Assembly: GCF_900115685.1 (NCBI RefSeq)
Contig: NZ_FOXJ01000003.1
Location: forward strand, 434,001 to 498,000
DNA: 64,000 nucleotides
Direction: 5' to 3'
DNA from: Variovorax sp. 770b2
GTDB lineage: Bacteria > Pseudomonadota > Gammaproteobacteria > Burkholderiales > Burkholderiaceae_C
How positions within the stretch are numbered: position 1 is the stretch's first letter; each line of letters starts with the position of its first letter. A program made the position numbers and the translations under genes. Below are positions 15,495-23,005 of this stretch, piece by piece. The notes under the pieces are model-generated. The model did no database searches. It had not been told where the DNA came from and saw only the letters and a list, made by a program, of their open reading frames with translations.

Positions 15495-16150
15495 GAATCC
15501 ACCACGCGCCACCCCAGCCCGCGCACGTTGCGGATGGTGTCGGCACCGAGCTTGCGGCGCATGTTGTGGATGATCACGTCGACCGCGTTGCTCATCACCT
15601 CTTCGCCCCAGCCGTAGATGCGGCTCTCCAGTTGCTCGCGCGAGAAGATGGCGCCGGGGCGCTCCAGCATGGCGTGCATCAGCGCGAACTCGCGCGCCGT
15701 GAGCACCTCGCGCGTGCCGTTGTGCAGGATCTCGCGCGTGGTGAGGTCCAGCTGCACGTTGCCGCTGCCGATGATGGAGTTCGACGCGCCATGCCGCCGC
15801 CGCACCACCGCGCGCATCCGCGCCAAGAGCTCGGGCAGCTCGAAGGGCTTGAGCAGGTAGTCGTCGGCGCCCAGGTCCAGCCCCTCGACCCGCTGGCCGA
15901 GGCCGTCGCGCGCGGTGAGGATGAGGATGGGCGTGTCGTCCTTCAGGCTGCGCGCGCGGCGCAGCACCTCCAGGCCGTCCGCCTTGGGCAGGCCCAGGTC
16001 GAGCAGCACGCAGCTGTAGTCGCCGTCGGCCATCGCACTCTGCGCGAGCAGGCCGTCGCGCACCCAGTCCACGGCCCAGCCCGACCGCTCCAGGCCACGG
16101 ACAAGGCTCTTCCCGATCATTTCGTCGTCTTCGACAAGCAGCGTGCGCAC
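15491..16150 (-). CDS. OmpR-family response regulator (QseB/TctD-like)
   Basis: A 219-residue transcription regulator. The receiver domain has acidic pocket EDD at 8-10, phospho-acceptor Asp51 (VLLDLGLP) and Lys101 (LLKPFE). A winged-helix output domain follows (about 125-217; REFALMHAMLERPG, VDVIIHNMRRKLG). It is first in an operon with the sensor kinase. Targets are not evident; the neighbouring paoABC and secreted-protein genes lie downstream in the same direction and are candidates. Confidence 0.92.
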   Translation of the reverse strand: MRTLLVEDDEMIGKSLVRGLERSGWAVDWVRDGLLAQSAMADGDYSCVLLDLGLPKADGLEVLRRARSLKDDTPILILTARDGLGQRVEGLDLGADDYLLKPFELPELLARMRAVVRRRHGASNSIIGSGNVQLDLTTREILHNGTREVLTAREFALMHAMLERPGAIFSREQLESRIYGWGEEVMSNAVDVIIHNMRRKLGADTIRNVRGLGWRVVDS

Positions 16151-16236
16151 ACCGGCCCCCTTTTGTTGGTGCGAGGCGGAAGGTAGCTCAGAAGCGTTAG
16201 GTCAACGTTAACGCCGAATCGGCCCGGGGGCGAGCC

Positions 16237-16255
16237 CTGGCACCGGAGGTGCCAG
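16237..16255 (-). terminator. Hairpin just after modC
   Basis: CTGGCACC (16237-16244) and GGTGCCAG (16248-16255) form a perfect 8-bp stem with a 3-base loop, touching the modC stop codon. No T run follows on the minus strand, so it may slow transcription or protect the mRNA end and not act as a classical intrinsic terminator. Confidence 0.5.
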
Positions 16256-17044
16256 TCAGGGCTGCACGTCCTGCATCAGGAGGCCGCGCAACTTGCTGCG
16301 CAGCGGCGTCTCCTGGACGACCGGCACGCCGGCGACTTCGCGCAGCGCGACGTCGCGGCTCTCGGCGGTGTGCAGGTCGATCTCGCGCACCACCTGGCCG
16401 TCCTTGTAGACGAAGGCGACATCGGCGAGCGCGAGCACGTCCTCGATGTCGTGCGTGATCATCAGCACCGGAATGCCCCACTGGCGGCGCACCTGCGCAA
16501 GCTCGTTGCGCAACTCGCTGCGCAGCATGGGGTTGAGGGCGGCGAAGGGCTCGTCCAGCAGCAGCACCTGCGGCTGGCAGGCCAGCGCGCGCGCGAGCGC
16601 CACGCGCTGCTGCTGGCCGCCGGAGAGTTTCTGCGGCCGGCTGTCGGCCAGACCCGCGAGGCCGAAGCCCTCGAGCAGGGCCTGCACCGTCTCTGCCTCC
16701 TTCGGCGGCAGCCGGCGGCGGCGCCACGAGGTGAGGCCGAAGGACACGTTCTCGCGCACCGTGAGGTGCGGGAACAGCGCGTAGTTCTGGAACAGGTAGC
16801 CGATGCGCCGCTCGGGCGCGGGCACGTCGATGCGCTGCGCCGCGTCGTAGAGCGTGCGGCCGTCCAGCCGCACATGGCCCGCGGAGGGCTGCAGCAGACC
16901 CGCGATGGCCTGCAGCGTGAGCGACTTGCCCGCGCCCGAGGGGCCATAGAGCGCAGCGAAGGGAACGTCGGTCTGAAAGCGCGCGGCCAGGTCGAAGCGT
17001 CGCGCCCCGTCCTTGACCGTGAGCTTCAGATCGACGTCGATCAT
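16256..17044 (-). CDS. modC: Molybdate ABC transporter ATP-binding protein, without TOBE domain
   Basis: ATPase subunit of molybdate uptake, 262 residues. Walker A GPSGAGKS lies near residue 34, the signature [15 protein letters not shown] near 140, and Walker B VLLLDEP after it. Typical ModC is about 350 residues and ends in a molybdate-binding TOBE/Mop domain; here the protein stops shortly after the ATPase core, so the usual regulatory domain is absent. The start overlaps the modA stop (ATGA). Assignment rests on modA and modB; sulfate or tungstate ATPases look alike. Confidence 0.82.
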   Translation of the reverse strand: MIDVDLKLTVKDGARRFDLAARFQTDVPFAALYGPSGAGKSLTLQAIAGLLQPSAGHVRLDGRTLYDAAQRIDVPAPERRIGYLFQNYALFPHLTVRENVSFGLTSWRRRRLPPKEAETVQALLEGFGLAGLADSRPQKLSGGQQQRVALARALACQPQVLLLDEPFAALNPMLRSELRNELAQVRRQWGIPVLMITHDIEDVLALADVAFVYKDGQVVREIDLHTAESRDVALREVAGVPVVQETPLRSKLRGLLMQDVQP

Positions 17045-17790
17045 GGCTTGCCGAATCCGTAGCGGGTCAGCACTTCCTGCGCGGCGGCGGTCGAGAGGAA
17101 GCTGAGGAAGTCGGCGGCCACTGCCTTCTGCTTGCTCTCGGCGACCACCGCGATCGGGTAGGTCACGGGGCTGCTGCCCGAGGGCGAGAGCACGATCTTG
17201 ACCTTGTCGCCCGCCACCGCCGCATCGGTGCGGTAGACGAAGCCGGCCTCGACCTCGCCGCGGCTCACGTAGTCGAGCACCTGGCGCACGCTGTCGGCCT
17301 GCACGAACTTGGGTTCGAGCACGGTCCAGAGGTTGGCGCCGTCCAGCACCTGCTTGGTGTAGCGGCCGACCGGCACGGTGGCGGTCTTGCCGACGGCGAT
17401 CTTCTTGACGCTGGCACCCGTCAGGTCCTGCAGCGACTTGACGCCCACGCCGTCTTTCGCGGGCTCGATCAGCACGAGGCTGTTGGTCACGAAGTCCTTG
17501 CGGGTGGCGGTGTCGATGAGCTTCTGCTCGACGCCGCGGTTCATGGTTTCCTGGTCGGCACTGGCGAACACGTCGACCGGCGCGCCCTGCCCGATCTGCT
17601 GCAGCAGCACGCCCGAGGCGGCGAAGTTGAAGCGCACCGTGGCGCCGGGCTTGGCGGCCTCGAACCTGGGGCCGATTTCCTTGAACGCATCGGTCAGGCT
17701 CGCGGCCGCGGACACGGTGATCTGCTGCGCGGCGGCGGCCAGCGGCAGGGCCAGGGCGACAACGAGGGACAAGAGGCGGAACGGGCGCAT
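17041..17790 (-). CDS. modA: Molybdate ABC transporter substrate-binding protein
   Basis: A periplasmic molybdate receptor of 249 residues. The signal peptide ends near AAAAQQ (about residue 22). The mature protein begins ITVSAAASLTDAFKEIG and has FNFAASGVLLQQI and PVDVFASADQ, characteristic ModA segments whose Ser and Asp/Tyr positions hold the oxyanion. It is the middle gene of the operon, between modB and modC. The supply of molybdenum fits the several molybdoenzymes within 10 kb. Confidence 0.93.
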   Translation of the reverse strand: MRPFRLLSLVVALALPLAAAAQQITVSAAASLTDAFKEIGPRFEAAKPGATVRFNFAASGVLLQQIGQGAPVDVFASADQETMNRGVEQKLIDTATRKDFVTNSLVLIEPAKDGVGVKSLQDLTGASVKKIAVGKTATVPVGRYTKQVLDGANLWTVLEPKFVQADSVRQVLDYVSRGEVEAGFVYRTDAAVAGDKVKIVLSPSGSSPVTYPIAVVAESKQKAVAADFLSFLSTAAAQEVLTRYGFGKP

Positions 17791-17824
17791 GGGTATCTCC
17801 TGGATTATTGAAGAGAGGAACGAA

Positions 17825-18508
17825 TCAGCGAAGAGAGAAAAAGCGGTTCGACAGAACCAGCACGACGATCGACAGCACCGAGGTCACGATCACCAGCAGC
17901 AGCGCGAGGTCGTCGTGCCCGGCCTGCACCGCGTCGTAGATGGCCATCGAGAGCGTCTGCGTCTGCTTGGGGATCGAGCCCGCCACCATCAGCGAGGCGC
18001 CGAACTCGCCCATGGCCCGCGCGAACGCGAGCAGCGTGCCGGCCAGGATGCCGGGCCATGCGAGCGGAAGAGTCACGCGCAGGAACACCGAGAACGGCGA
18101 CTGCCGCAGCGTGCTGGCCGCGGCTTCGAGCGATCGGTCGACGTTCGAAAAGGCGGCGCTGGCCGACTTGAGCACCAGCGGCAGCGCGACCACGGCCGAG
18201 GCCACCACGGCGCCGTGCCAGCTGAAGATGATGGTGTAGTCCAGGTGCTCGCGCAGCCACGCGCCCAGCGGGCTGCGGCGGCCGGCCGCGACAAGGATCG
18301 CGTAGCCGATGACGGTGGGCGGCAGCACCAGCGGCAGCATGAACACGGCTTCCAGCACCGTGTGGCCGAAGAAGCGCTTGCGCGCGAACACCCAGCCCAG
18401 CGCCACGCCCGCGATCAGCGCCAGCACGGTCGCGACCGCGGCGACCTTGAGCGACAGGACCAGGGGCGACCAGTCGGTCGTGGCGATGAGTGAGCTCGTC
18501 GTGTTCAT
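17825..18508 (-). CDS. modB: Molybdate ABC transporter permease
   Basis: A 227-residue inner-membrane permease with about five hydrophobic helices. It contains MLPLVLPPTVIGYAIL and the EAA loop (LEAAASTLRQSPFSVFLRVTLPLAWPGI), with ARAMGEFGASLMVAG after it, all characteristic of ModB. It is the first gene of the operon, so the order is modB-modA-modC, unlike the common modA-modB-modC. A candidate ModE site lies 68 bp upstream. Confidence 0.92.
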   Translation of the reverse strand: MNTTSSLIATTDWSPLVLSLKVAAVATVLALIAGVALGWVFARKRFFGHTVLEAVFMLPLVLPPTVIGYAILVAAGRRSPLGAWLREHLDYTIIFSWHGAVVASAVVALPLVLKSASAAFSNVDRSLEAAASTLRQSPFSVFLRVTLPLAWPGILAGTLLAFARAMGEFGASLMVAGSIPKQTQTLSMAIYDAVQAGHDDLALLLVIVTSVLSIVVLVLSNRFFSLR

Positions 18509-18575
18509 GAAAATACGGCGCGATTGTTACACGGTGAGCCCTAAGGTTCTCACGGGGGTGCGCGAATCGCGCAGT

Positions 18576-18599
18576 CTTCATATACTGGTGAACATAGCG
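18576..18599. promoter_or_regulatory. Candidate ModE-type operator
   Basis: Read on the minus strand, towards modB, the site is CGCTATGTT-N6-TATATGAAG, a 9+6+9 layout like the E. coli ModE box (CGnTATATA half-sites). The first half fits well, the second partly. It lies between modB and the divergent 79-residue gene, where a ModE-like repressor (encoded at 20060-20407) could control both. TATACT on the plus strand within it could also be a -10 for the divergent gene. Confidence 0.35.
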
Positions 18600-18617
18600 T
18601 TGCACACCTGCAAGCCC

Positions 18618-18857
18618 ATGCGCCTCTCACTCCACGACACCGTCGTCCGTTCGATCTCCGGCAGGCCGGAGCTTCGGCACGTGACGCAGGTGCAGGAATG
18701 GCGCATCGAACGCGCGATGGACTCCGACAGCTTCGTGATCTACATCATCGCCCCAGGGGGCGAGAGCCAGTCCTTCCTCGTCGCAGAGGCCGATGCGCGC
18801 GACATCGGCGAGGTGCTGCGCCGCAAGGCCGTGTGGGTCGACCGCCAGGAGCAATGA
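18618..18857 (+). CDS. Small conserved-looking protein of unknown function
   Basis: A 79-residue cytoplasmic protein with no signal or membrane segment. The middle reads RHVTQVQEWRIERAMDSDSF and the end DARDIGEVLRRKAVWVD. The start at 18618 is the first ATG after the presumed modB operator; longer in-frame starts would run through that region. Its stop overlaps the start of the nitroreductase gene (ATGA, 18854-18857), so the two are translationally coupled. I do not recognise the family. Confidence 0.65.
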   Translation: MRLSLHDTVVRSISGRPELRHVTQVQEWRIERAMDSDSFVIYIIAPGGESQSFLVAEADARDIGEVLRRKAVWVDRQEQ

Positions 18858-19531
18858 CTGCGATGTGGCGGCACATGACGGGTGCGGAACGCATCCTCGA
18901 AGTTTTGCTGACCCGGCGCTCGGTGTCGCCGCGCCGGCTGCAGCAGCCCGGCCCCAACCCCGACGAGCTCGACGGCATCCTGCAGGCGGGCCTGCGCGCG
19001 CCCGACCACGGCGGGCTGCATCCGTGGCGGGTGATCGAGTTCCGTGCGCAGAACCGCGAGGCGCTGGCCTGGTGCTTCGAACAGGAGAAGTTGAGGCGCG
19101 ATCCGCTCGCGAGCCCCTCGGACCTGAAGCGTGCGCGCGAACACGCCACGCGGCCGCCGCTGCTGCTGGGGTTCGTGGTGTCGCCGCGCGAGCGCAGCAA
19201 GATCCCCGGCCGGGAGCAGTGGCTCTGCGCGGGCGCGGCGCTGGGCAACATCCTCGCCGCGGCGCACCAGCTGGGCTACGGCGCGATCGTGCTGAGCGGC
19301 GAGCGCTGCTTCGACGAAACGCTGGTGCGGCAGGTCGGCGTGCAGCCCGGTGAATACCTGGCGGGATTCATCAGCGTGGGCACCATCGCGGAAGCGCCGC
19401 CGCAGGCGCGCGAGACGCTCTCGCAGGATGTGTGGTCGTGCTGGCAGGGCAACGACCTGGCGGGCCCGGACAACCTCCAGCCCCCGCCCGATCAGCCCAT
19501 CCTGCCGTCGGACCGGATGCCCGGCAGCTGA
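18854..19531 (+). CDS. Nitroreductase-family protein (YdjA/RutE-like)
   Basis: A 225-residue FMN-binding oxidoreductase. RRSVSPRRL near the N-terminus and GLRAPDHGGLHPWRV (about 43-57) are the FMN-contacting segments of short nitroreductases such as YdjA; GAALGNILAAAHQLGYG forms the dimer core. These enzymes use NAD(P)H to reduce nitro, quinone or similar groups; the physiological substrate is unknown. It is coupled to the 79-residue gene and its 3' end overlaps the convergent trmO gene by 40 bp. Confidence 0.85.
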   Translation: MTAMWRHMTGAERILEVLLTRRSVSPRRLQQPGPNPDELDGILQAGLRAPDHGGLHPWRVIEFRAQNREALAWCFEQEKLRRDPLASPSDLKRAREHATRPPLLLGFVVSPRERSKIPGREQWLCAGAALGNILAAAHQLGYGAIVLSGERCFDETLVRQVGVQPGEYLAGFISVGTIAEAPPQARETLSQDVWSCWQGNDLAGPDNLQPPPDQPILPSDRMPGS

Positions 19532-19986
19532 TCGAGCCTGGCGCCGAACCAGCCGATGCGCCCGGTCTCGCGCACGTCGAAGCGCGGCACGTAGGGCTTG
19601 ATGTCGAGTATCGGCGTGCCGTCCATCATGTCGTTGCCGCTGAAGTGCAGCGTCGTGCCTTCCACCGACACCAGCCGCACGATCGACAGGCCCAGCCGGT
19701 TCGGCCGTGCCGGCGCGCGCGTGGCGAAGACGCCGTGCGATTCGTTGTCCAGAAAGGGCACCACCTCCAGCCGCTCGTGCGCGCACTGGTGCAAGTGGGT
19801 GATGAGGATCAGGTAGTCGAAGCCCTCGATGTCCCGAAGGCCCGGCGCGAACTCGGCGAACACCTCCAGGCGGCCCGGCTCGTCGGGTGCGCCGGCCGTC
19901 TGGATCGGCATGCCGGTGGCTTCGGTGAAGCGGCTGCGCACCAGGCCGACGGGGCGGCAGACGACCGGGTCGGCGGGCGAAGTCAT
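19492..19986 (-). CDS. trmO: tRNA (N6-threonylcarbamoyladenosine) methyltransferase TrmO (TsaA/YaeB family)
   Basis: A 164-residue SAM-dependent enzyme of the UPF0066/TsaA family, which methylates t6A37 in tRNA-Thr. Recognisable segments are VGLVRSRFTEATGMPIQ near the start, GFDYLILITHLHQ, the ATRAPARPNRLGLSIV signature and LDIKPYVPRFD. The family's longer members have an extra C-terminal domain; this is the short form. It follows modE through the third operon-linker repeat. Confidence 0.9.
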   Translation of the reverse strand: MTSPADPVVCRPVGLVRSRFTEATGMPIQTAGAPDEPGRLEVFAEFAPGLRDIEGFDYLILITHLHQCAHERLEVVPFLDNESHGVFATRAPARPNRLGLSIVRLVSVEGTTLHFSGNDMMDGTPILDIKPYVPRFDVRETGRIGWFGARLDQLPGIRSDGRMG

Positions 19987-20063
19987 TGGCGCACCCTTGG
20001 CGCTGCGCGCCTTCCGGCCCAGCGGGAGCGAGCTTGCCTGGGGCGGCCCGGCGCGTCGCTCAT
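19987..20063 (-). repeat. Operon-linker repeat, copy 3 (between modE-like gene and trmO)
   Basis: On the minus strand the element starts ATGAGCGACG, whose TGA (20060-20062) ends the modE-like gene. Core GCGCCGGGCCGCCCC is followed by AGGCAAGCTC, then a GC-rich stretch GGCGCGCAGCGCC and AAGGG eight bases before the trmO ATG. The 34 bp at 20030-20063 differ from copy 2 at two positions. It is the longest copy (73 bp between the genes). Confidence 0.7.
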
Positions 20064-20407
20064 GGGGCCAGCAACCGGGTCAGCGCGCGGATGTCGGCGG
20101 CCGTGGCCAGCTTCGCGGCGTTCTCGATGGCCCGGTAGTGCTTGACGATTTCCTCGCCCACCGGCGTGAGCGCCGTGCCGCCGCCGCGCGAGCCGCCGGC
20201 GGCTGTGTTCACCGCGGGCGAGGTCAGGGCCTTGTTCATCTCGTCGACCAGCATCCAGGCCCGGCGGTACGACATGCCCAGCTGGCGGGCCGCGGCAGAA
20301 ATCGAACCTGTCTCGGCCACGGCCTCGAGCACGGCGATCTTGCCGGGGCCGATGGCGATGGTGTCGTCCCGATAGACGCGCAGGCGGAACTGGACTTTGG
20401 ATTTCAT
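20060..20407 (-). CDS. Short ModE-type winged-helix regulator
   Basis: A 115-residue DNA-binding protein matching the N-terminal domain of ModE: KIAVLEAVAETGSISAAARQ and LGMSYRRAWMLVDEMN form the helix-turn-helix, and a Gly-rich wing precedes LTPVGEEIVKHYR. It lacks the C-terminal molybdate-binding (molbindin) domains, so any metal sensing must come from elsewhere. The start at 20407 gives the standard MKSKV.. opening. It lies beside a molybdenum-related lipoprotein and 1.6 kb from modBAC, which makes molybdate regulation likely. Confidence 0.82.
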   Translation of the reverse strand: MKSKVQFRLRVYRDDTIAIGPGKIAVLEAVAETGSISAAARQLGMSYRRAWMLVDEMNKALTSPAVNTAAGGSRGGGTALTPVGEEIVKHYRAIENAAKLATAADIRALTRLLAP

Positions 20408-20466
20408 CTTGGCGCGAAGGGTAAACCATGCGGGGCCGCCATTGTCCGCCCGCGGCCGCACGGCGC

Positions 20467-20490
20467 CGTCATGCAAGAATAAATACAGCG
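20467..20490. promoter_or_regulatory. Weak ModE-like site between the modE-like gene and the lipoprotein gene
   Basis: CGTCATGCA-N6-AATACAGCG has the same 9+6+9 layout as the site at 18576-18599. The right half resembles AACATAGCG, the left half is poor. It lies 27-50 bp before the GTG of the lipoprotein and 60 bp before the modE-like gene, which suits autoregulation. It contains an AT-rich AGAATAAAT that could be a -10. Confidence 0.22.
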
Positions 20491-20516
20491 TCCCCTTCGG
20501 GAAACGAGGAGTCCCC

Positions 20517-21104
20517 GTGAAAGATCGAACGTTGTTCCCGCGCCGGCTGTGCGGCGCTGCCGTGGTGGCGGCCCTGCTGTCGGTGCTCGCGGGCTGCGCG
20601 GCGCCCGGCGGCGCGCCGGCCGGTGCCGCTCCCGCTCCCACAACGGCAGCGGCAGCGGCAACGGCAGCCGCCAGCGCAGGCGAGTCGCCCAGCTTCACCG
20701 TGTCGGGCGCCGTCGCCCGCCGCGCCACCTTCGACCTCGCCGCGCTGAAGGCGCTGCCGCCCATCACGCAAACGGTCGGCAGCAACACCTACACCGGCGT
20801 GAGCCTGTGGACCCTGCTGAACGACAGTGCGGTCGGCCTGAAGCCCGACACGGCCCTGCACAACCCGATGCTCTCGATGTATGCGCTGGTCACCGGCACC
20901 GATGGCTATCGGGCGGTGGTGGCGCTGGGAGAAATCGCGCCGGAGTTCGGCAACCGGCCCGCGATCGTGGCCTACAGCGTGAACGGCGCGCCGCTGGGCC
21001 GGAGCGGCATGGCGCGCCTGGTGGTGACCGGCGACAGCAAGCCGGGCCGGTCGGTGGCAAGGCTGGCGGCGATCGAGGTGTTCGCCGCAAAACCTGGTCG
21101 CTAA
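20517..21104 (+). CDS. Lipoprotein with molybdopterin-oxidoreductase (sulfite-oxidase-like) fold
   Basis: A 195-residue protein. The GTG start at 20517 is preceded by GAGGAG; a lipobox LAGC marks the acylated Cys at about 28. An Ala-rich linker follows, then about 140 residues (SFTVSGAV, FDLAALKALP, YTGVSLWTLLNDS, VALGEIAPEFGNRPAIVAY) resembling PF00174-type domains. After the lipid Cys there is no further cysteine, so the usual Cys ligand of molybdenum is missing. It may bind molybdate or cofactor without catalysis; function unknown. It is divergent from the modE-like gene. Confidence 0.7.
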   Translation: MKDRTLFPRRLCGAAVVAALLSVLAGCAAPGGAPAGAAPAPTTAAAAATAAASAGESPSFTVSGAVARRATFDLAALKALPPITQTVGSNTYTGVSLWTLLNDSAVGLKPDTALHNPMLSMYALVTGTDGYRAVVALGEIAPEFGNRPAIVAYSVNGAPLGRSGMARLVVTGDSKPGRSVARLAAIEVFAAKPGR

Positions 21105-21163
21105 CCCCCAGTCTTCGCGCACTTCGTGTCGCTTCGCCAACCCCCTTGCAGGGGGCAACACCA

Positions 21164-21190
21164 GCGGCCCGGCAAAGCCGGTTCCGCGGT
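21164..21190. repeat. 27-bp interspersed repeat, copy A
   Basis: The 27 bp here recur exactly, in reverse orientation, at 55899-55925. Core: CGGCCCGGCAAAGCCGG, itself a partial palindrome. The surrounding 80 bp are also related: both copies have a stretch like CCCCCTxxxGGGGG and an ACTTCG run. It lies between the convergent lipoprotein and OFA transporter genes; the other copy lies between ctpA and moeB. Confidence 0.7.
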
Positions 21191-21224
21191 GTTTGCCGAA
21201 TGAGCCGCTACAAAGGCGAAGCGG

Positions 21225-22922
21225 TCAGTTGAAGAACTTCACCACGCTGCCGAGCGTCCTGTAGACACCCCAGGCAAGGGGAATGCCCACCGCCGCCCAG
21301 GCCAGCATCACGAAGACCGGGCTCACCGTGTCGGCGCCGCCCGAGCCGCTGCCCACTTCGGCGGCCGAGGCCTTTTCGTGCGCGAGCTTCTTCTCGACGG
21401 CCAGTTCGGCCTCGGTCATGAAGTGCTTGTCGGCCACCGGGCGCACCAGCAGGTTGGCGATGAAGCCGATGGCCAGCATGCCCACGAGGATGTACATGGT
21501 CTGGTTGTAGACCTGCTCGCGCGGCAGGCCCAGGCCCAGCTGGTACTCGCGCATGTAGTTCACCACCACCGGGCCGAGGATGCCGGCCGTGGCCCATGCC
21601 GTGAGCAGGCGGCCATGGATGGCGCCCACGAACTGCGTGCCGAACAGGTCGGCCAGGTAGGCCGGCACCGTGGCAAAGCCGCCGCCGTACATCGACACGA
21701 TGATGCAGCACGCGCCCACGAACAGCAGCTTGCTGCCCGCACCGGCCGACGAGGGAATGCTCGCGTACAGGATCGCGCCCAGCACGAAGAACACCGTGTA
21801 GGTGAGCTTGCGGCCCAGCTTGTCCGAGAGACTGGCCCACACGAAGCGCCCGCCGATGTTGAAGAGCGACAGCAGCGCCGTGAAGCCGCCGGCCACCACG
21901 GCGATCGCCGCGAGCTGCACCTTGTCGAGCTCGCCGAATTTCTGCGACACGCCGACGAGCGCGCCGCCGAACACTTCCTGCAGCATCGGCGAGGAGATAC
22001 CGATCACGCCGATGCCGGCGCTCACGTTCATGCACAGCACCAGCCACACGAGCCAGAACTGGGGAATGCCCCAGACCTTCTTCACGTGCACGTGGCGCTG
22101 CGTGATCATGGCGTTGCCGGTCTGCGCCGGGGGCGGCGTCCAGCCTTCGGGCTTCCAGCCCGAGGGCGGCACGCGGTAGCCGAGCGCGCCGGCCATCATG
22201 AAGACGAAGTAGCCCAGCGCCATCACGACGAAGGTCTGCATCACGCCCACGTCGGTGGCGCTGGAGAAGCGCTTCATCAGGTCGACCGCCAGCGGCGAGC
22301 CGATCATCGCGCCGCCGCCGAAGCCCATGATGGCCATGCCGGTGGCCATGCCGCGGCGGTCGGGGAACCACTTGATCAGCGTGCTCACCGGCGAGATGTA
22401 GCCAAGGCCCAGGCCAATGCCGCCGATCACGCCCGAGCCGAGGATCATCAGCCAGAACTGGTGCAGGTGGATGCCCACGGCCGACAGCAGCATGCCGCCG
22501 CACCAGCACGCAGCCGACACCACGCCGGCCTTGCGCGGACCGGCCCGTTCGAGCCAGCCGCCCCAGAGCGCCGCCGAGCAGCCCAGGAACACGAAGAACA
22601 GCGTGTACATCCAGCCGAGGGTGGCCACGCGCCAGTCGCAGTGGGTGGCGAAGAGTTCGGCGAAGAAGCTCATCTCCTTCGCGCAGGCCTGCGCGCCGTG
22701 GCCGGCGGTGCCCAGCGCCTTCGACAGAGGCAGCCAGAACACCGAGAAGCCATAGGCCATGCCGATGCACAGGTGGATGGCCAGTGCGGCCGGGGGAACC
22801 AGCCAGCGGTTGAAACCGGGGCCCGCGATGATGCGTTCTTTATCCAGGAAGCCGGGTTGCTGCTGCACCCCTTCTCCAGCCATGCGCTCTCCATCGAGAA
22901 CGCCCGCAGTTGAGCCTGCCAT
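21225..22922 (-). CDS. OFA-family MFS transporter (oxalate/formate antiporter type)
   Basis: A 565-residue permease with about twelve membrane helices. Features: ALAIHLCIGMAYGFSVFWLPL for helix 1, the MFS loop DRRGMATGMAIMGFGGGA between helices, and a soluble C-terminal stretch before the last helix. OFA members carry oxalate, formate or other small carboxylates. The start at 22922 has AAGGAGAA seven bases upstream. Its promoter shares an operator with the FdhF-like operon, and a LysR gene lies directly upstream, so a formate or related substrate is a reasonable inference. Confidence 0.85.
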   Translation of the reverse strand: MAGSTAGVLDGERMAGEGVQQQPGFLDKERIIAGPGFNRWLVPPAALAIHLCIGMAYGFSVFWLPLSKALGTAGHGAQACAKEMSFFAELFATHCDWRVATLGWMYTLFFVFLGCSAALWGGWLERAGPRKAGVVSAACWCGGMLLSAVGIHLHQFWLMILGSGVIGGIGLGLGYISPVSTLIKWFPDRRGMATGMAIMGFGGGAMIGSPLAVDLMKRFSSATDVGVMQTFVVMALGYFVFMMAGALGYRVPPSGWKPEGWTPPPAQTGNAMITQRHVHVKKVWGIPQFWLVWLVLCMNVSAGIGVIGISSPMLQEVFGGALVGVSQKFGELDKVQLAAIAVVAGGFTALLSLFNIGGRFVWASLSDKLGRKLTYTVFFVLGAILYASIPSSAGAGSKLLFVGACCIIVSMYGGGFATVPAYLADLFGTQFVGAIHGRLLTAWATAGILGPVVVNYMREYQLGLGLPREQVYNQTMYILVGMLAIGFIANLLVRPVADKHFMTEAELAVEKKLAHEKASAAEVGSGSGGADTVSPVFVMLAWAAVGIPLAWGVYRTLGSVVKFFN

Positions 22923-22974
22923 ATTTCTCCTTGTTCGCCGGACCTGTAACTTTTGTGTTGAATCCGGGCCGCGG

Positions 22975-23004
22975 AGTGTGTCTGAACGTTTTACACGCCG
23001 TCAA
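22975..23004 (-). promoter_or_regulatory. Candidate promoter of the OFA transporter
   Basis: TTGACG (minus strand, 22999-23004) and CACACT (22975-22980) with an 18-bp spacer, matching the arrangement before the FdhF-like operon. Predicted initiation leaves a leader of about 45 nt with a good ribosome-binding site. Confidence 0.4.
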
Positions 23005-23005
23005 A

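Noticed and set aside
16197-16255. GAATCGG at 16214 as another copy of the shared operator
   Set aside because: Only one half-word without its partner eight bases away and not at a promoter position.
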